In this document: positions 15,804 through 25,150 of the stretch, piece after piece | Layout: each line of letters begins with the position of its first letter | How positions within the stretch are numbered: the first letter of the stretch is position 1 | Source of the DNA: Microbacterium arborescens | Lineage (GTDB): Bacteria > Actinomycetota > Actinomycetes > Actinomycetales > Microbacteriaceae | Assembly: GCA_003339645.1 (NCBI GenBank) | Contig: QNUV01000041.1 | Span: 1-64,000 of the forward strand | DNA length: 64,000 nt | Direction: 5' to 3' | The notes under the pieces: generated by a model | What the model saw: the letters and a program-made list of their open reading frames with translations, nothing else | What the model was told of the DNA's origin: nothing | The model's database searches: none | Program-made: the position numbers and the translations under genes

Positions 15804-17138
15804 ATGGCATTGTCACAGCGATACCGTCTTCTTGCCCCCGTCGCTCTCATGGGCGCGGCAGCACTGGTGCTGGCTGGGTGCGCCGAAGGTGGCGGCGAAG
15901 GCGGCGGCGACGGCGGCGGCGACGCGAAGACGACCGTCCGCATCTCGGGCGGAATCACCGGTGGTGAGGCTGACGCGCTCAACGAGTCGTTCGCACAGTT
16001 CACCGAGGACACCGGCATCAAGGTCGAGTACACCGGCGACAAGTCCTTCGAGGGCAACATCGTCACCAAGGTGACCGGTGGCGACGCCCCCGACATCGCG
16101 ATCGTCCCGCAGCCCGGTCTGCTGAAGACGCTCGTCGAGACCGGCAAGGTGCTGCCCGCATCCGAGGCCGTCGAGAGCGCGGTCGACGAGAACTGGTCGC
16201 CGGACTGGAAGAAGTACGGAACGTTCGACGACACCTTCTACGCGGCACCGATGCTCGCGAACCTGAAGGGCTACGTCTGGTACTCGCCCAAGCAGTTCGC
16301 CGAGTGGGGCGTCGAAGTGCCCAAGACGTGGGACGAGATGATCGCCCTCACCGACAAGATCGTCGAGACGACCGGCGGGCCCGCCTGGTGCGCCGGCTTC
16401 GCCTCCGACGCCGCCTCCGGCTGGCCGGGAACGGACTGGGTCGAGGACCTCGTCCTGCGTCAGGCCGGTCCCGAGGTCTACGACCAGTGGGTCGCCGGTG
16501 ACGTGAAGTTCACCGATCCTCAGATCAAGTCGGCGTTCGACGCGGTGGGCGAGATCTTGCTCAACCCCGAGTACGTCAACGCGGGCTACGGCGACGTGAA
16601 GAGCATCAACTCGACCGCGTTCGGCGACGTCGCCGCGGCCGTCGCGAGCGGCGACTGCGCGCTCACGCACCAGGCCTCGTTCCTGTCGGCGAACTTCCTC
16701 GACGTGCAGACCGCCGACGGCGCTACCCCCGAGGTCGCTCCCGACGGTGACGTCTACGCCTTCCTGACCCCGGGGTACACCGAGGGCGAGCTCCAGGTCG
16801 AGGGCGGCGGCGAGTTCGTCGCGGCGTTCTCGGACGACGAGTCGACGCAGAAGGTTCTCGAGTTCATGGCCTCTCCCGAGTTCGCTGACGCGCGCGTCAA
16901 GCTCGGCGGCGTGATCTCGGCGAACAAGAACGCCGACCCCTCGCTCGCCTCGAGCGAGTTCCTCCAGGAAGCCATGACGACGCTGCAGGACGAGACCACG
17001 GTCTTCCGCTTCGACGCATCCGACCTGATGCCGTCCACGGTGGGCTCGGGCTCGTTCTGGAAGGGCATGGTCGACTGGATCGACGGCAAGGACACCGAGA
17101 CGGTCCTGTCCGACATCCAGGCCGGTTACGAGAACTGA
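15804..17138 (+). CDS. Sugar ABC transporter substrate-binding lipoprotein, alpha-glucoside (AglE-like) type
   Basis: The 444-residue protein has a lipoprotein signal ending LVLAGC (Cys about residue 25), then a Gly-rich linker and a family 1 extracellular solute-binding fold. Phrases such as CAGFASDAASGWPGTDWVEDLVLR and SPKQFAEWGVEVPKTWDEM resemble AglE of alpha-glucoside importers. It captures sugar outside the membrane and passes it to the two permeases encoded downstream. GAGGAGAAGTAC precedes ATG 15804. A stem-loop separates it from the permease genes, which commonly raises binding-protein mRNA level. Confidence 0.88.
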   Translation: MALSQRYRLLAPVALMGAAALVLAGCAEGGGEGGGDGGGDAKTTVRISGGITGGEADALNESFAQFTEDTGIKVEYTGDKSFEGNIVTKVTGGDAPDIAIVPQPGLLKTLVETGKVLPASEAVESAVDENWSPDWKKYGTFDDTFYAAPMLANLKGYVWYSPKQFAEWGVEVPKTWDEMIALTDKIVETTGGPAWCAGFASDAASGWPGTDWVEDLVLRQAGPEVYDQWVAGDVKFTDPQIKSAFDAVGEILLNPEYVNAGYGDVKSINSTAFGDVAAAVASGDCALTHQASFLSANFLDVQTADGATPEVAPDGDVYAFLTPGYTEGELQVEGGGEFVAAFSDDESTQKVLEFMASPEFADARVKLGGVISANKNADPSLASSEFLQEAMTTLQDETTVFRFDASDLMPSTVGSGSFWKGMVDWIDGKDTETVLSDIQAGYEN

Positions 17139-17163
17139 TCGTCGCCTGACGATCGGTTGAGCC

Positions 17164-17198
17164 GAGCGGGGTCGGGCTGCACAAGCCCGGCCCCGCTC
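17164..17198 (+). terminator. Intra-operon stem-loop between binding protein and permeases
   Basis: GAGCGGGG-T-CGGGCT (17164-17178) pairs with AGCCCG-G-CCCCGCTC (17184-17198) across a five-base loop, with 15 pairs. No T-run follows. It probably acts as a partial terminator or mRNA-stabilising structure so that binding protein exceeds permease. Confidence 0.75.
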
Positions 17199-17248
17199 CT
17201 CCCGTCCGTACCGCCCGGGTACGCCGCTGTACTCAGAAGGGGATCCAC

Positions 17249-18586
17249 ATGTCGCAGACGACCGTCGACAGACCTGTCGACACCGAACCTCCCACCACCA
17301 CCCATGCCACCGATCCGAAGGGGAGGTCGATCACCCGGATCGTCGTCGCCGTCGGTTTCGCCCTGATCGTCGCCATCCTGCTGCTGCTGATCTTCACCGG
17401 ATCGAGCGAGGAATCGGCGCGCATCACGATCGGGTTCTCACTCAACAGCTTCTTCCTCTGGCTGGGCGCGATGAACCCGCTCATCCAGATCCCCGTGATC
17501 CTGGCCGTCTTCGGGCTCGTCGTGGGCATCATCCTGGTGCTCATCGAGTACGCGCCCCGGCCGGGTCGCGGCTACTTCATCATGCGGCTCGTCGCGTGCC
17601 TGGTCATCCCGGTGCTCGCGTTCCTGCTGCTGCGCCCCTACGCCAACGCCGTCCTCTACGTCGTCGCGATCGCGCTGCTCGTCGGTGCGCTGCTCTTCTT
17701 CGCGGACTTCCGGTCGCGTCAGGGCGCGGGCTACCTGTTCCAGCTCATCCTCTTCATGGCCCCGGCCAGCATCATGCTGGCGCTCGGACTGATCTACCCG
17801 GCCATCGCCACGATCTTCAAGTCGTTCTACGACAAGTCGGGCGAGCAGTTCGTGGGCCTCGAGAACTACTTCTGGGTGTTCACGAACCCGACGGGCACGG
17901 CCTCGGTCGTCAACACGATCCTGTGGGCGCTCCTCGCTCCGACGATCTCGGTCGCCATCGGACTCGCCTACGCGGTGTTCATCGACCGCGCCCGCGGCGA
18001 GAAGGTGCTCAAGGTCCTCGTGTTCATGCCGGTCGCGATCTCGTTCGTCGGTGCCGGCATCATCTGGAAGTTCATGTACGACGCGCGGCAGGGGGAGCAG
18101 GTCGGCCTGCTCAACGCGATCGTCACGGCGTTCGGCGGCGATCCGATCCAGTGGCTCGCCATCAAGCCGGTCATCAACACCCTCATGCTCCTGGTGGTCT
18201 TCATCTGGACCCAGACCGGATTCGCCATGGTGATCCTCTCCGCCGCGATCAAGGCGGTGCCGACCGAGCAGCTCGAGGCGGCGCAGCTGGACGGGACGAA
18301 CGCCTGGCAGCGGTTCCGCAATGTCACGGTGCCCGGCATCCGCTCGTCGCTGATCGTGGTGCTCACGACCATCACGATCGCATCGCTGAAGGTGTACGAC
18401 ATCGTGGCGGTCATGACCGGCGGCCGCGATGAGACGACCGTGCTCGGCTTCGAGATGGTCAACCAGCAGCAGCGGTTCCAGAGCTACGGGCACTCGTCCG
18501 CGCTCGCCGTCGTGCTGTTCCTGTTCGTCCTGCCGCTGATCATCTACAACGCCCGATCGATGGCCAAGCAGAGGGAGATCCGCTGA
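17249..18586 (+). CDS. Sugar ABC transporter permease, AglF/MalF-like with extra N-terminal helices
   Basis: The 445-residue inner-membrane protein has about four additional hydrophobic segments in residues 25-155 before the usual six-helix MalF core. The core shows ARGEKVLKVLVFMPVAISFVGAGIIWKFMYD, characteristic of AglF, and the EAA loop EQLEAAQLDGTNAWQRFRNVTVPGIR that docks the ATPase. It pairs with the next gene to form the channel. Its stop overlaps the next start (TGATG). ATG 17249 is preceded by AGAAGGGG. Confidence 0.9.
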   Translation: MSQTTVDRPVDTEPPTTTHATDPKGRSITRIVVAVGFALIVAILLLLIFTGSSEESARITIGFSLNSFFLWLGAMNPLIQIPVILAVFGLVVGIILVLIEYAPRPGRGYFIMRLVACLVIPVLAFLLLRPYANAVLYVVAIALLVGALLFFADFRSRQGAGYLFQLILFMAPASIMLALGLIYPAIATIFKSFYDKSGEQFVGLENYFWVFTNPTGTASVVNTILWALLAPTISVAIGLAYAVFIDRARGEKVLKVLVFMPVAISFVGAGIIWKFMYDARQGEQVGLLNAIVTAFGGDPIQWLAIKPVINTLMLLVVFIWTQTGFAMVILSAAIKAVPTEQLEAAQLDGTNAWQRFRNVTVPGIRSSLIVVLTTITIASLKVYDIVAVMTGGRDETTVLGFEMVNQQQRFQSYGHSSALAVVLFLFVLPLIIYNARSMAKQREIR

Positions 18587-19557
18587 TGACCGTTGCAGCC
18601 CCGGCCGCGCCCGTCGACACCCGCACCAAGCGCCAGGTGGCGCGCGACACACGCCGCAACGAGGCGATCGCCCACAAGAAGCTGACGTCGAAGGGCGCGA
18701 CCATCGCGGCCGTCATCATCGCCGTCTTCTGGACGATCCCGACGTTCGGCCTGTTCGTGACCTCGTTCCGGCCCGGTGCCGACACCCAGTCCACCGGCTG
18801 GTGGACCGTCTTCGCCAACCCGGAGTTCACCCTCGACAACTACGCCGAGGCGCTGACGGCCGGAGGAACGTCGACGACGCTCGCCTCGGCGTTCATCAAC
18901 TCGCTCGCGATCACCATCCCCGCGACGGTGTTCCCGATCGTGATGGCCGCCCTTGCCGCCTACGCGTTCGCGTGGATCGACTTCAAGGGCCGCAGCGCGC
19001 TGTTCGTGTTCGTCTTCGCGCTGCAGATCGTGCCGCTGCAGATGGCGCTCGTGCCGCTGCTCAGCCTCTTCTCGGAGGGGCTGACCATCAACGACGTGCC
19101 GATCTTCCCCGGGTTCGGTCTCAACGAGGTGCAGTACAGTTTCGCCCGCGTCTGGATCGCCCACGCGATCTTCGCCCTGCCGCTGGCGACGTTCATGCTG
19201 CACAACTTCATCGCCGAGATCCCGGGAGAGATCATCGAGGCGGCGCGGGTCGACGGCGCCGGCCACGGGCAGGTCTTCTTCCGCATCATCGTCCCGCTGG
19301 CAGCTCCGGCGATCGCGTCGTTCGCGATCTTCCAGTTCCTGTGGGTGTGGAACGACCTGCTGGTCGCGACGATCTTCGCGTCGCCGGGAGCTCTGCCGAT
19401 CACGCAGGCGCTCAACTCGCTGTCGGGCACGTGGGGCAACCGCTGGTTCCTGCAGTCGGCGGGAACCTTCATCTCGATCATCGTGCCGCTGATCGTGTTC
19501 TTCGCGCTGCAGCGCTTCTTCGTGCGCGGCCTGCTGGCAGGTGCGACGAAGGGCTGA
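18586..19557 (+). CDS. Sugar ABC transporter permease, AglG/MalG-like
   Basis: The 323-residue protein is the second channel subunit, with six hydrophobic segments and the EAA motif EIIEAARVDGAGHGQVFFRIIVPLAAPAI near residue 220. It starts inside the stop of the previous gene, so translation is coupled. No ATPase gene follows; actinobacterial sugar importers of this type are often energised by a shared MsiK-like ATPase encoded elsewhere, which I infer here. The operon ends at a bidirectional hairpin. Confidence 0.92.
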   Translation: MTVAAPAAPVDTRTKRQVARDTRRNEAIAHKKLTSKGATIAAVIIAVFWTIPTFGLFVTSFRPGADTQSTGWWTVFANPEFTLDNYAEALTAGGTSTTLASAFINSLAITIPATVFPIVMAALAAYAFAWIDFKGRSALFVFVFALQIVPLQMALVPLLSLFSEGLTINDVPIFPGFGLNEVQYSFARVWIAHAIFALPLATFMLHNFIAEIPGEIIEAARVDGAGHGQVFFRIIVPLAAPAIASFAIFQFLWVWNDLLVATIFASPGALPITQALNSLSGTWGNRWFLQSAGTFISIIVPLIVFFALQRFFVRGLLAGATKG

Positions 19558-19576
19558 TCGGGAGGATCGGATGCCG

Positions 19577-19611
19577 CTGGGGTGCGGGGGCTGTCAGCCC
19601 TCGCACCCCAG
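19577..19611. terminator. Bidirectional terminator between importer and DUF305 gene
   Basis: CTGGGGTGCG (19577-19586) pairs with CGCACCCCAG (19602-19611), with an inner GGGCT/AGCCC (19588-19592, 19596-19600). It contains the last codons of the DUF305 gene and serves both convergent transcripts. Confidence 0.8.
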
Positions 19612-20289
19612 TCTTTGCTGGATCGAGCGCATCAGGTCGATCTCGGCGCTCTGCGTCTCGATGACGCCGCCGGCGACCTGAACGGCCCGCGGGTCGCTGC
19701 CGAGGTCGACGAGGGCCTGTGCCATGGGGATGGCCCCCTGGTGGTGGCGGATCATGAGGCCGAGGAACGTGCAGTCGGCGGCGACGCCGGTCTCGGCATC
19801 CAGCTGCGCCAGCTGAGCGGGCGTGGCCATGCCCATCTCGGCGCGGAGCTCTTCGTCGCTCGGCTGCTGCGCCTGAGTCCCGTGGTTGTGAGCGGGGTGC
19901 CCGACCATCCACTGCATGAGGGGAGCGGTGGATGCCTGCGGCAGCCCCCACTGGACGAGCCAGTCGTAGAACTCTCCGCGCTGGCCGGCCTGGGCCGTGG
20001 CGATGTCGAACGCGAGCGTGCGGATGCCCTCGTCCTCGGTCTTGCGATAGATCGTCATCGCCATCTCGATCGCCTGCGTGTGGTGCACCTGCATGTCGCG
20101 GGCGAAGCCGGCCTCGGGGGAGGAGTTGCCGGGAACCGACGGGGAGGTGCCGAAGGCGGAGAAGCGCCCGACGGCGAACGCCGCCCCCGCGACCGCGAGG
20201 ACGATGAGGAGCACCGCCCACCAGCGCAGGCCGGTGGGCGGCGGGACCGAGCCCTGCGACTCGGTCTCCACCGCGAGGTCGTCGGTCAC
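19594..20289 (-). CDS. DUF305 membrane-anchored protein
   Basis: The 231-residue product has a single N-terminal transmembrane segment (WWAVLLIVLAVAGAAFAVG) and an external DUF305 domain with paired His-rich motifs, MQVHHTQAIEMAM near 70 and MIRHHQGAIPMAQ near 180. DUF305 proteins (CopM-like) have been linked to copper binding; the His/Met pattern fits but function is not proven. GTG 20289 overlaps the stop of the DUF3105 gene by four bases, so the two are translationally coupled and probably act together. Confidence 0.85.
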   Translation of the reverse strand: MTDDLAVETESQGSVPPPTGLRWWAVLLIVLAVAGAAFAVGRFSAFGTSPSVPGNSSPEAGFARDMQVHHTQAIEMAMTIYRKTEDEGIRTLAFDIATAQAGQRGEFYDWLVQWGLPQASTAPLMQWMVGHPAHNHGTQAQQPSDEELRAEMGMATPAQLAQLDAETGVAADCTFLGLMIRHHQGAIPMAQALVDLGSDPRAVQVAGGVIETQSAEIDLMRSIQQRLGCEG

Positions 20290-20990
20290 GCCTTGCCGGG
20301 CCCGTCGATCGCGCCCGAGCAGATCGCGTTCGGCTCGGGGACGTTCTGGCTGCGCCAGTACTCGGTGAAGAAGTCGCGGATGCGCTCGTCATCGGCCGAG
20401 TCGACCTTCAGCTGCGCGTTCCAGGCGCTCACGGCGATGGGGGTGTCCATGTCGGGGTAGGGCGTCAGCAGCGCGTACGTGCTCGGCATGTAGCCCTCGA
20501 GGGTCTCGATGTCGGCATCCGAGACCTGGGCCGGGTCGTACGTGATCCAGACGGCGCCGTGCTCCATCGAGTGGACGGCGTTCTCGTTCGCCTGCGGCTC
20601 GGTGTAGACGCCGCAGTTGAGCCAGTACGGGTTGTGCTCGCCGCCGGCCGGCGGGTTCTGCGGGTACTCGACGGTGCCCTCGACGTGCGTCGTGATGTTC
20701 TGGAACGTCTCGACGCCGGGGATCTCGCGACCCGTGCTGTTGCCCGCCTCGTACGTGACGGGCCGAGGCGCGAGGACCACCGACGCGGCGATGAGACCCA
20801 CCACGGCGACCGCGGCGGTCGAGCCGACGACCCACCAGGTCAGCTTGCTGCGACGTCGCTTCGCCAGCTGCTTCTGGTACTCGGCGAGCTTGGCCTGCTT
20901 CTGCTGCTCGCGCTGCTGCTTGACGGTGAGGTTGATCTGGGCCTGGGCGGCAGGATTGCCGCTCGTTCGCTTGTCGGCGGACGGAGTCAT
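20286..20990 (-). CDS. DUF3105 membrane protein
   Basis: The 234-residue protein has a Gln/Lys-rich cytoplasmic start with likely helix (VKQQREQQKQAKLAEYQKQLAKRRR), one transmembrane segment near residues 52-74 and an external DUF3105 domain containing HNPYWLNCGVYTEP and SMEHGAVWITYDP. Conserved His and Cys residues could bind metal, but the role is unknown. Pairing with DUF305 is common in actinobacteria. GAGGT upstream of the start is a weak Shine-Dalgarno. Confidence 0.85.
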   Translation of the reverse strand: MTPSADKRTSGNPAAQAQINLTVKQQREQQKQAKLAEYQKQLAKRRRSKLTWWVVGSTAAVAVVGLIAASVVLAPRPVTYEAGNSTGREIPGVETFQNITTHVEGTVEYPQNPPAGGEHNPYWLNCGVYTEPQANENAVHSMEHGAVWITYDPAQVSDADIETLEGYMPSTYALLTPYPDMDTPIAVSAWNAQLKVDSADDERIRDFFTEYWRSQNVPEPNAICSGAIDGPGKA

Positions 20991-21110
20991 TGCTGTGACC
21001 TCGGTTCGGGGGCAAGGGGAGTGTCGGAGCGCGCGCGGCGCGGAGCCAGCCTATGCGCGTGAATGGTGAATCGGCTGAGAGGCGCGAACGACGCGAACCG
21101 GGCGCGGGTT

Positions 21111-21116
21111 ACGATA
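21111..21116 (+). promoter_or_regulatory. Possible -10 for the Bcr/CflA-type gene
   Basis: TACGAT lies 42 bases before the chosen GTG start at 21159. A clear -35 is not visible. Confidence 0.3.
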
Positions 21117-21158
21117 GAAGGTCGCTCGAAAACGCTGCTGCCACGAAACGAAGAAGAC

Positions 21159-22472
21159 GTGCCCGAAACTCCTCCCCATCATTCCTCCTCCGCCACCGGG
21201 GCGATCCGCACGCTGGGCTCGAACCCCGCCACGGCGCCCATCATGCTGCATCCGGGTGACGCGATCCCGACCTCGCGCCGCGTCATCTACATCATCCTGC
21301 TCGGCGCGCTGACGGCGCTCGGGCCCTTCACGATCGATCTCTACCTTCCCGCCTTCCCCGCGCTGGAAGCCGACTTCCAGACGACGGCGGCGGCGATTCA
21401 GCTCACGCTCACCGGAACGATGGTCGGCTTCGCGCTGGGGCAGCTCATCGTCGGCCCGCTCAGCGACAAGCTGGGGCGCCGCGTCCCGCTGCTGTGCGTG
21501 ACCGCGCTCCACGTGCTCTCGAGCACGGCCGCCGCCATCGCCCCGACCCTCGAGCTGCTGAGTGCGGCTCGGGTCTTCATGGGCATCGGCGCGGCCGCGG
21601 GCGGTGTCGTCGCGATGGCGATCGTCCGCGACCTGTTCGGCGGACGCCGGCTCGTGGTGATGCTCAGCCGACTCGCCCTGGTCTCCGGTGTCGCCCCGGT
21701 CGCCGCCCCGCTCGTCGGCTCGGGCCTGCTGACGGTCATGCCCTGGCGCGGCATCTTCGTCGTGCTTGCCGCGTACGGCGCGGTGATGCTGATCGCCTCG
21801 CTCTTCCTCGTGCCCGAGACCCTGCCCAAGGCGCGCCGCCGCGACAGCGGTTCCGCCACGGTGTGGCAGCGCTACCGCAGCGTCCTGAGCGATCGCATCT
21901 TCATCGGTGTGCTGATCATCGGCGGCATGACCTTCAGCGGACTGTTCTCGTACCTGTCGTCGTCGTCGTTCCTCTTCCAGCAGACCTACGGCTTCGATCC
22001 GCAGCAGTACGGCGTCCTGTTCGCCGTCAACTCGCTCGGCGTCGTCCTGGGCGTGCAGACGGCGTCGCGGCTCGCCGCCCGCTTCGGCCCGCAGTGGGTC
22101 ATGGCGGTCTCGACCGCCGTGCTCGTCATCGCGGGGGTCGCCATCATCGTCACCGACCAGCTGGGGCTGGGCCTGTGGGGCACGGTCGTGCCGCTGTTCT
22201 TCTTCATCACGGCGTGCGGCTTCACCTTCCCCTGCGTGCAGGTGCTCGCTCTCGACCGTCACGGCCGCGCCGCCGGAACCGCGGCATCGCTGATCGGCGC
22301 CGTCAACTTCGGCGTCGCCGGCTTCATCTCGCCGCTCGCGGCGTGGATCTCGGGCGGCTCGGGCATCACTGCCACGACGATGGCCTCGGTGATGGCGGGG
22401 TGCGCCCTGGTGGCGGTCCTCTCGCTGTGGCTCGTCGTGCGCCCGCGCAGTGTTCCGCAGCTCTCTCCCTGA
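21159..22472 (+). CDS. Bcr/CflA family MFS exporter
   Basis: The 437-residue protein has 12 hydrophobic segments and the family N-terminus ALGPFTIDLYLPAFPALEADFQTTAAAIQLTLTGTMVGFALGQLIVGPLSDKLGRR, a clear Bcr/CflA signature including MFS motif A. Members export drugs such as bicyclomycin or amino-acid derivatives; substrate here is unknown. GTG 21159 is preferred because the -10 at 21111 rules out most earlier starts, though the Shine-Dalgarno is poor. It stands alone upstream of the PAP2 gene. Confidence 0.87.
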   Translation: MPETPPHHSSSATGAIRTLGSNPATAPIMLHPGDAIPTSRRVIYIILLGALTALGPFTIDLYLPAFPALEADFQTTAAAIQLTLTGTMVGFALGQLIVGPLSDKLGRRVPLLCVTALHVLSSTAAAIAPTLELLSAARVFMGIGAAAGGVVAMAIVRDLFGGRRLVVMLSRLALVSGVAPVAAPLVGSGLLTVMPWRGIFVVLAAYGAVMLIASLFLVPETLPKARRRDSGSATVWQRYRSVLSDRIFIGVLIIGGMTFSGLFSYLSSSSFLFQQTYGFDPQQYGVLFAVNSLGVVLGVQTASRLAARFGPQWVMAVSTAVLVIAGVAIIVTDQLGLGLWGTVVPLFFFITACGFTFPCVQVLALDRHGRAAGTAASLIGAVNFGVAGFISPLAAWISGGSGITATTMASVMAGCALVAVLSLWLVVRPRSVPQLSP

Positions 22473-22530
22473 TCGGCGCTTCCGGCGCAAGGGGCGGAGC
22501 CGAATCGGCCATCGCCGACACAATGGACCG

Positions 22531-23190
22531 ATGAACGACGCCCCGCCGACCGACCCCCGCCGACTCTGGCCGCGCCGTGCCGCCATCGGAATCGTCCTGA
22601 TGGTGGCGGGCGCGCTGCTGGGGTGGTGGCTGTTCACGCAGCTGGGCCAGCCCTTCGCCGTCGATCGGTGGTGGAACGAGACGCTGCCGGCCGATCCGGG
22701 GGCGGTCGGACTCGTGTTCGGGCTCGTGATGAACCGGATCGGCGGGACGTGGGTGGGGGTGTTCGCGATCCCGATCGCGGTCGCCGTGGCGCTGATCGTG
22801 CTGCGCCGGCCCTGGGCTGCGGGTTACTTCCTGGTGGCATCGGCGTTGAGCGCGCTCGTGGTGCAGCTGATCAAGAACCTCGTGGACAGGTCGCGACCCG
22901 AAGACATCCTCGTCACGACGGATGCCGGCTCATTCCCGTCCGGGCATACAGCCAATGCGGCCACGATCGCCGTCGTCGCCGTCATCCTCTTTCCGCGCAT
23001 CTGGGTCGCGATCATCGGGGTGGTGTGGACGGTGCTGATGGCGCTCAGCCGCACGGTCGTGCACGCGCACTGGCTCTCCGACACGGTCGGGGGGATGCTG
23101 GTGGGGGCGGGCGTCGCCCTCGTGGTGGCCGCGATGTTCACCGAGCAGCTCGAACGGGAGCGACGCGCGGTTCAGGAGCGGCGGGGCTAG
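22531..23190 (+). CDS. PAP2 family membrane phosphatase
   Basis: The 219-residue protein has about six hydrophobic segments and all three acid phosphatase motifs: K115-x6-R122-P123, PSGH at 136-139 and SR-x5-H-x3-D at 173-184. It probably dephosphorylates a lipid phosphate such as undecaprenyl diphosphate or phosphatidate. CACAAT, six bases and ATG suggests a leaderless mRNA. The HerA-like gene follows ten bases downstream but has its own -10. Confidence 0.9.
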   Translation: MNDAPPTDPRRLWPRRAAIGIVLMVAGALLGWWLFTQLGQPFAVDRWWNETLPADPGAVGLVFGLVMNRIGGTWVGVFAIPIAVAVALIVLRRPWAAGYFLVASALSALVVQLIKNLVDRSRPEDILVTTDAGSFPSGHTANAATIAVVAVILFPRIWVAIIGVVWTVLMALSRTVVHAHWLSDTVGGMLVGAGVALVVAAMFTEQLERERRAVQERRG

Positions 23191-23200
23191 GCTCACCGCC

Positions 23201-25126
23201 ATGAGCGTCTCGCCCGACGATCCGGCCGTTCCTTCCGCTGCCGCGGTCGCTGCGGCCGATCTCGCCCGGCTGCGTGCCGAGGCGGAGGCCGCCGAGGCAG
23301 CCCTCGTCGCCGCACGGGCGCGCGCCGCCCTGGCCGCCGCCGAAGCGGATGCCGCCCGTGCTGCGGCCGGGCGACCCGAGTCGTCGGGTCCGGACGGGGA
23401 AGCCGAGCCGGCGGCTGCGGTCCCGCCACCCGAGCCGTCGGAGTCGGCGGGGGAACCCGAGCCCGCCGATGCGGCGGGTCCTCTCGACGGATCCGAGGTC
23501 GACGACATCCGCCGGGGCTACGCGTTCGACGGGCCCGCCCTCGAGCTCGGGGCTCTCCTGAACGGCGAGCCGCTGCGCGATGCGCCGGTCCGCATCCCGC
23601 TCGCGATGACGAACCGTCACGGTCTCGTGGCCGGCGCCACCGGCACGGGCAAGACGCGCACCCTTCAGGTTCTCGCGGAGCAGCTCGCGGCAAACGGTGT
23701 GCCGGTGTTCGCCGCCGACATCAAGGGCGACCTGTCGGGACTGGCCGAGCCGGGGGAGACGAGCGAGAAGCTGCTCTTCCGGACGGGCGCCATCGGGCAG
23801 GAGTGGACGCCGCGCTCTTTCGCGACGGAGTTCCTCGCGCTCGGCGACCGCGGAGCGGGAACGCCCGTGCGCGCGACCGTCTCGGGCTTCGGTCCGCTGT
23901 TGCTGAGCCGCGTGCTCGGGCTCAACGCGACGCAGGAGTCGAGCCTCGGTCTCGTCTTCCACTACGCCGACGCCAACGGCCTGGCACTCGTCGACCTCGC
24001 CGACCTGCGCGCGGTGCTGACCTACCTCACGAGCGATGACGGCAAAGCCGAGCTCGCCGAGCTCGGCGGACTCTCGAAAGCCACGGCCGGTGTCATCCTC
24101 CGCGAGCTCATCACCTTCGCCGATGCCGGGGCCGACGTCTTCTTCGGCGAACCGGAGTTCGACGTCCGCGACCTTCTGCGCACCACCGATGCGGGCGAGG
24201 GCGTCATCACCCTGCTGGAGGTACCCGGTGTGGCCGACCGGCCGGTGCTCTACTCGACGTTCCTCATGTACCTGCTGGCCGAGCTGTTCGAGGTGCTCCC
24301 CGAGGTCGGCGATGCCGACAAACCGGGGCTCGTGTTCTTCTTCGACGAGGCGCATCTGCTGTTTCGCGACGCGTCGAAGGACTTCCTCGCCGCCGTCGTC
24401 CAGACCGTCCGCCTGATCCGCTCGAAGGGCGTCGGCGTCTTCTTCGTCACGCAGACGCCCAAGGACGTGCCGTCCGACGTTCTGGCGCAGCTGGGCTCGC
24501 GCGTGCAGCACGCGCTGCGGGCCTTCACGCCCGACGACGTCACCGCCCTGCGCGCGAGCGTGCGCACCTACCCTCGCTCGGGCTACGACCTCGAGCGGGT
24601 CCTCCAGGAGCTCGGCACCGGCGAGGCGATCGTCACGGTGATGAACGAGAAGGGCGCGCCCACGCCCGTCGCCTGGACGCGGCTCCGCGCGCCGCAGGCC
24701 GCGATGTCGCCGGCGACGGCAGCGGAGGTCGAGGCCCGCGTGTCGGCATCCGAGATCCGGCCGCGCTACGCCGAGGCGATCGATCGCGAGTCGGCGCGCG
24801 AGATCCTCACAGCCCGCATGAACGCGGCCCAGGCGGCGCTCGACGCGGCCGAGGCCGAGGCCGCGCGCCGCAAGGCCGAGCAGGACGCCGCGAAGCTGCG
24901 CGCCAAGGCCGACGCCGCCTACGCGAAGCAGCTCGCAGCCATCCGCAAGCAGGCCGCGGCCGACGAGGCGAAAGAGCGTCGCGAGTACGACCGGATGCTG
25001 CGCAGCATGACTTCGAACACGCGGTCGCGCCGGAAGACGCCGGCGGAGCAGATCCTCGGCTCGCGTGCGGCCCAGGAGGTGCTGACCGGCGTCATCCGGG
25101 GCATCTTCGGTACCGGGCGGCGCTGA
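23201..25126 (+). CDS. HerA-like ATPase, DUF853 family
   Basis: The 641-residue protein starts with an Ala/Glu-rich, probably coiled-coil region (20-60) and a Pro/Glu linker, then an ATPase domain with Walker A GATGTGKT at 145-152, DIKGDLSGLAEPGE shortly after, and Walker B FFFDEAHLLF near 380. A second Ala/Lys-rich helix (about 530-600) precedes the C-terminus. DUF853 proteins resemble HerA/FtsK translocases but their role is unclear. TAGGCT lies seven bases before ATG 23201, so the transcript may be leaderless despite the close PAP2 gene. Confidence 0.88.
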   Translation: MSVSPDDPAVPSAAAVAAADLARLRAEAEAAEAALVAARARAALAAAEADAARAAAGRPESSGPDGEAEPAAAVPPPEPSESAGEPEPADAAGPLDGSEVDDIRRGYAFDGPALELGALLNGEPLRDAPVRIPLAMTNRHGLVAGATGTGKTRTLQVLAEQLAANGVPVFAADIKGDLSGLAEPGETSEKLLFRTGAIGQEWTPRSFATEFLALGDRGAGTPVRATVSGFGPLLLSRVLGLNATQESSLGLVFHYADANGLALVDLADLRAVLTYLTSDDGKAELAELGGLSKATAGVILRELITFADAGADVFFGEPEFDVRDLLRTTDAGEGVITLLEVPGVADRPVLYSTFLMYLLAELFEVLPEVGDADKPGLVFFFDEAHLLFRDASKDFLAAVVQTVRLIRSKGVGVFFVTQTPKDVPSDVLAQLGSRVQHALRAFTPDDVTALRASVRTYPRSGYDLERVLQELGTGEAIVTVMNEKGAPTPVAWTRLRAPQAAMSPATAAEVEARVSASEIRPRYAEAIDRESAREILTARMNAAQAALDAAEAEAARRKAEQDAAKLRAKADAAYAKQLAAIRKQAAADEAKERREYDRMLRSMTSNTRSRRKTPAEQILGSRAAQEVLTGVIRGIFGTGRR

Positions 25127-25150
25127 GGACGCGCCCGGGCCGACGGCGCC

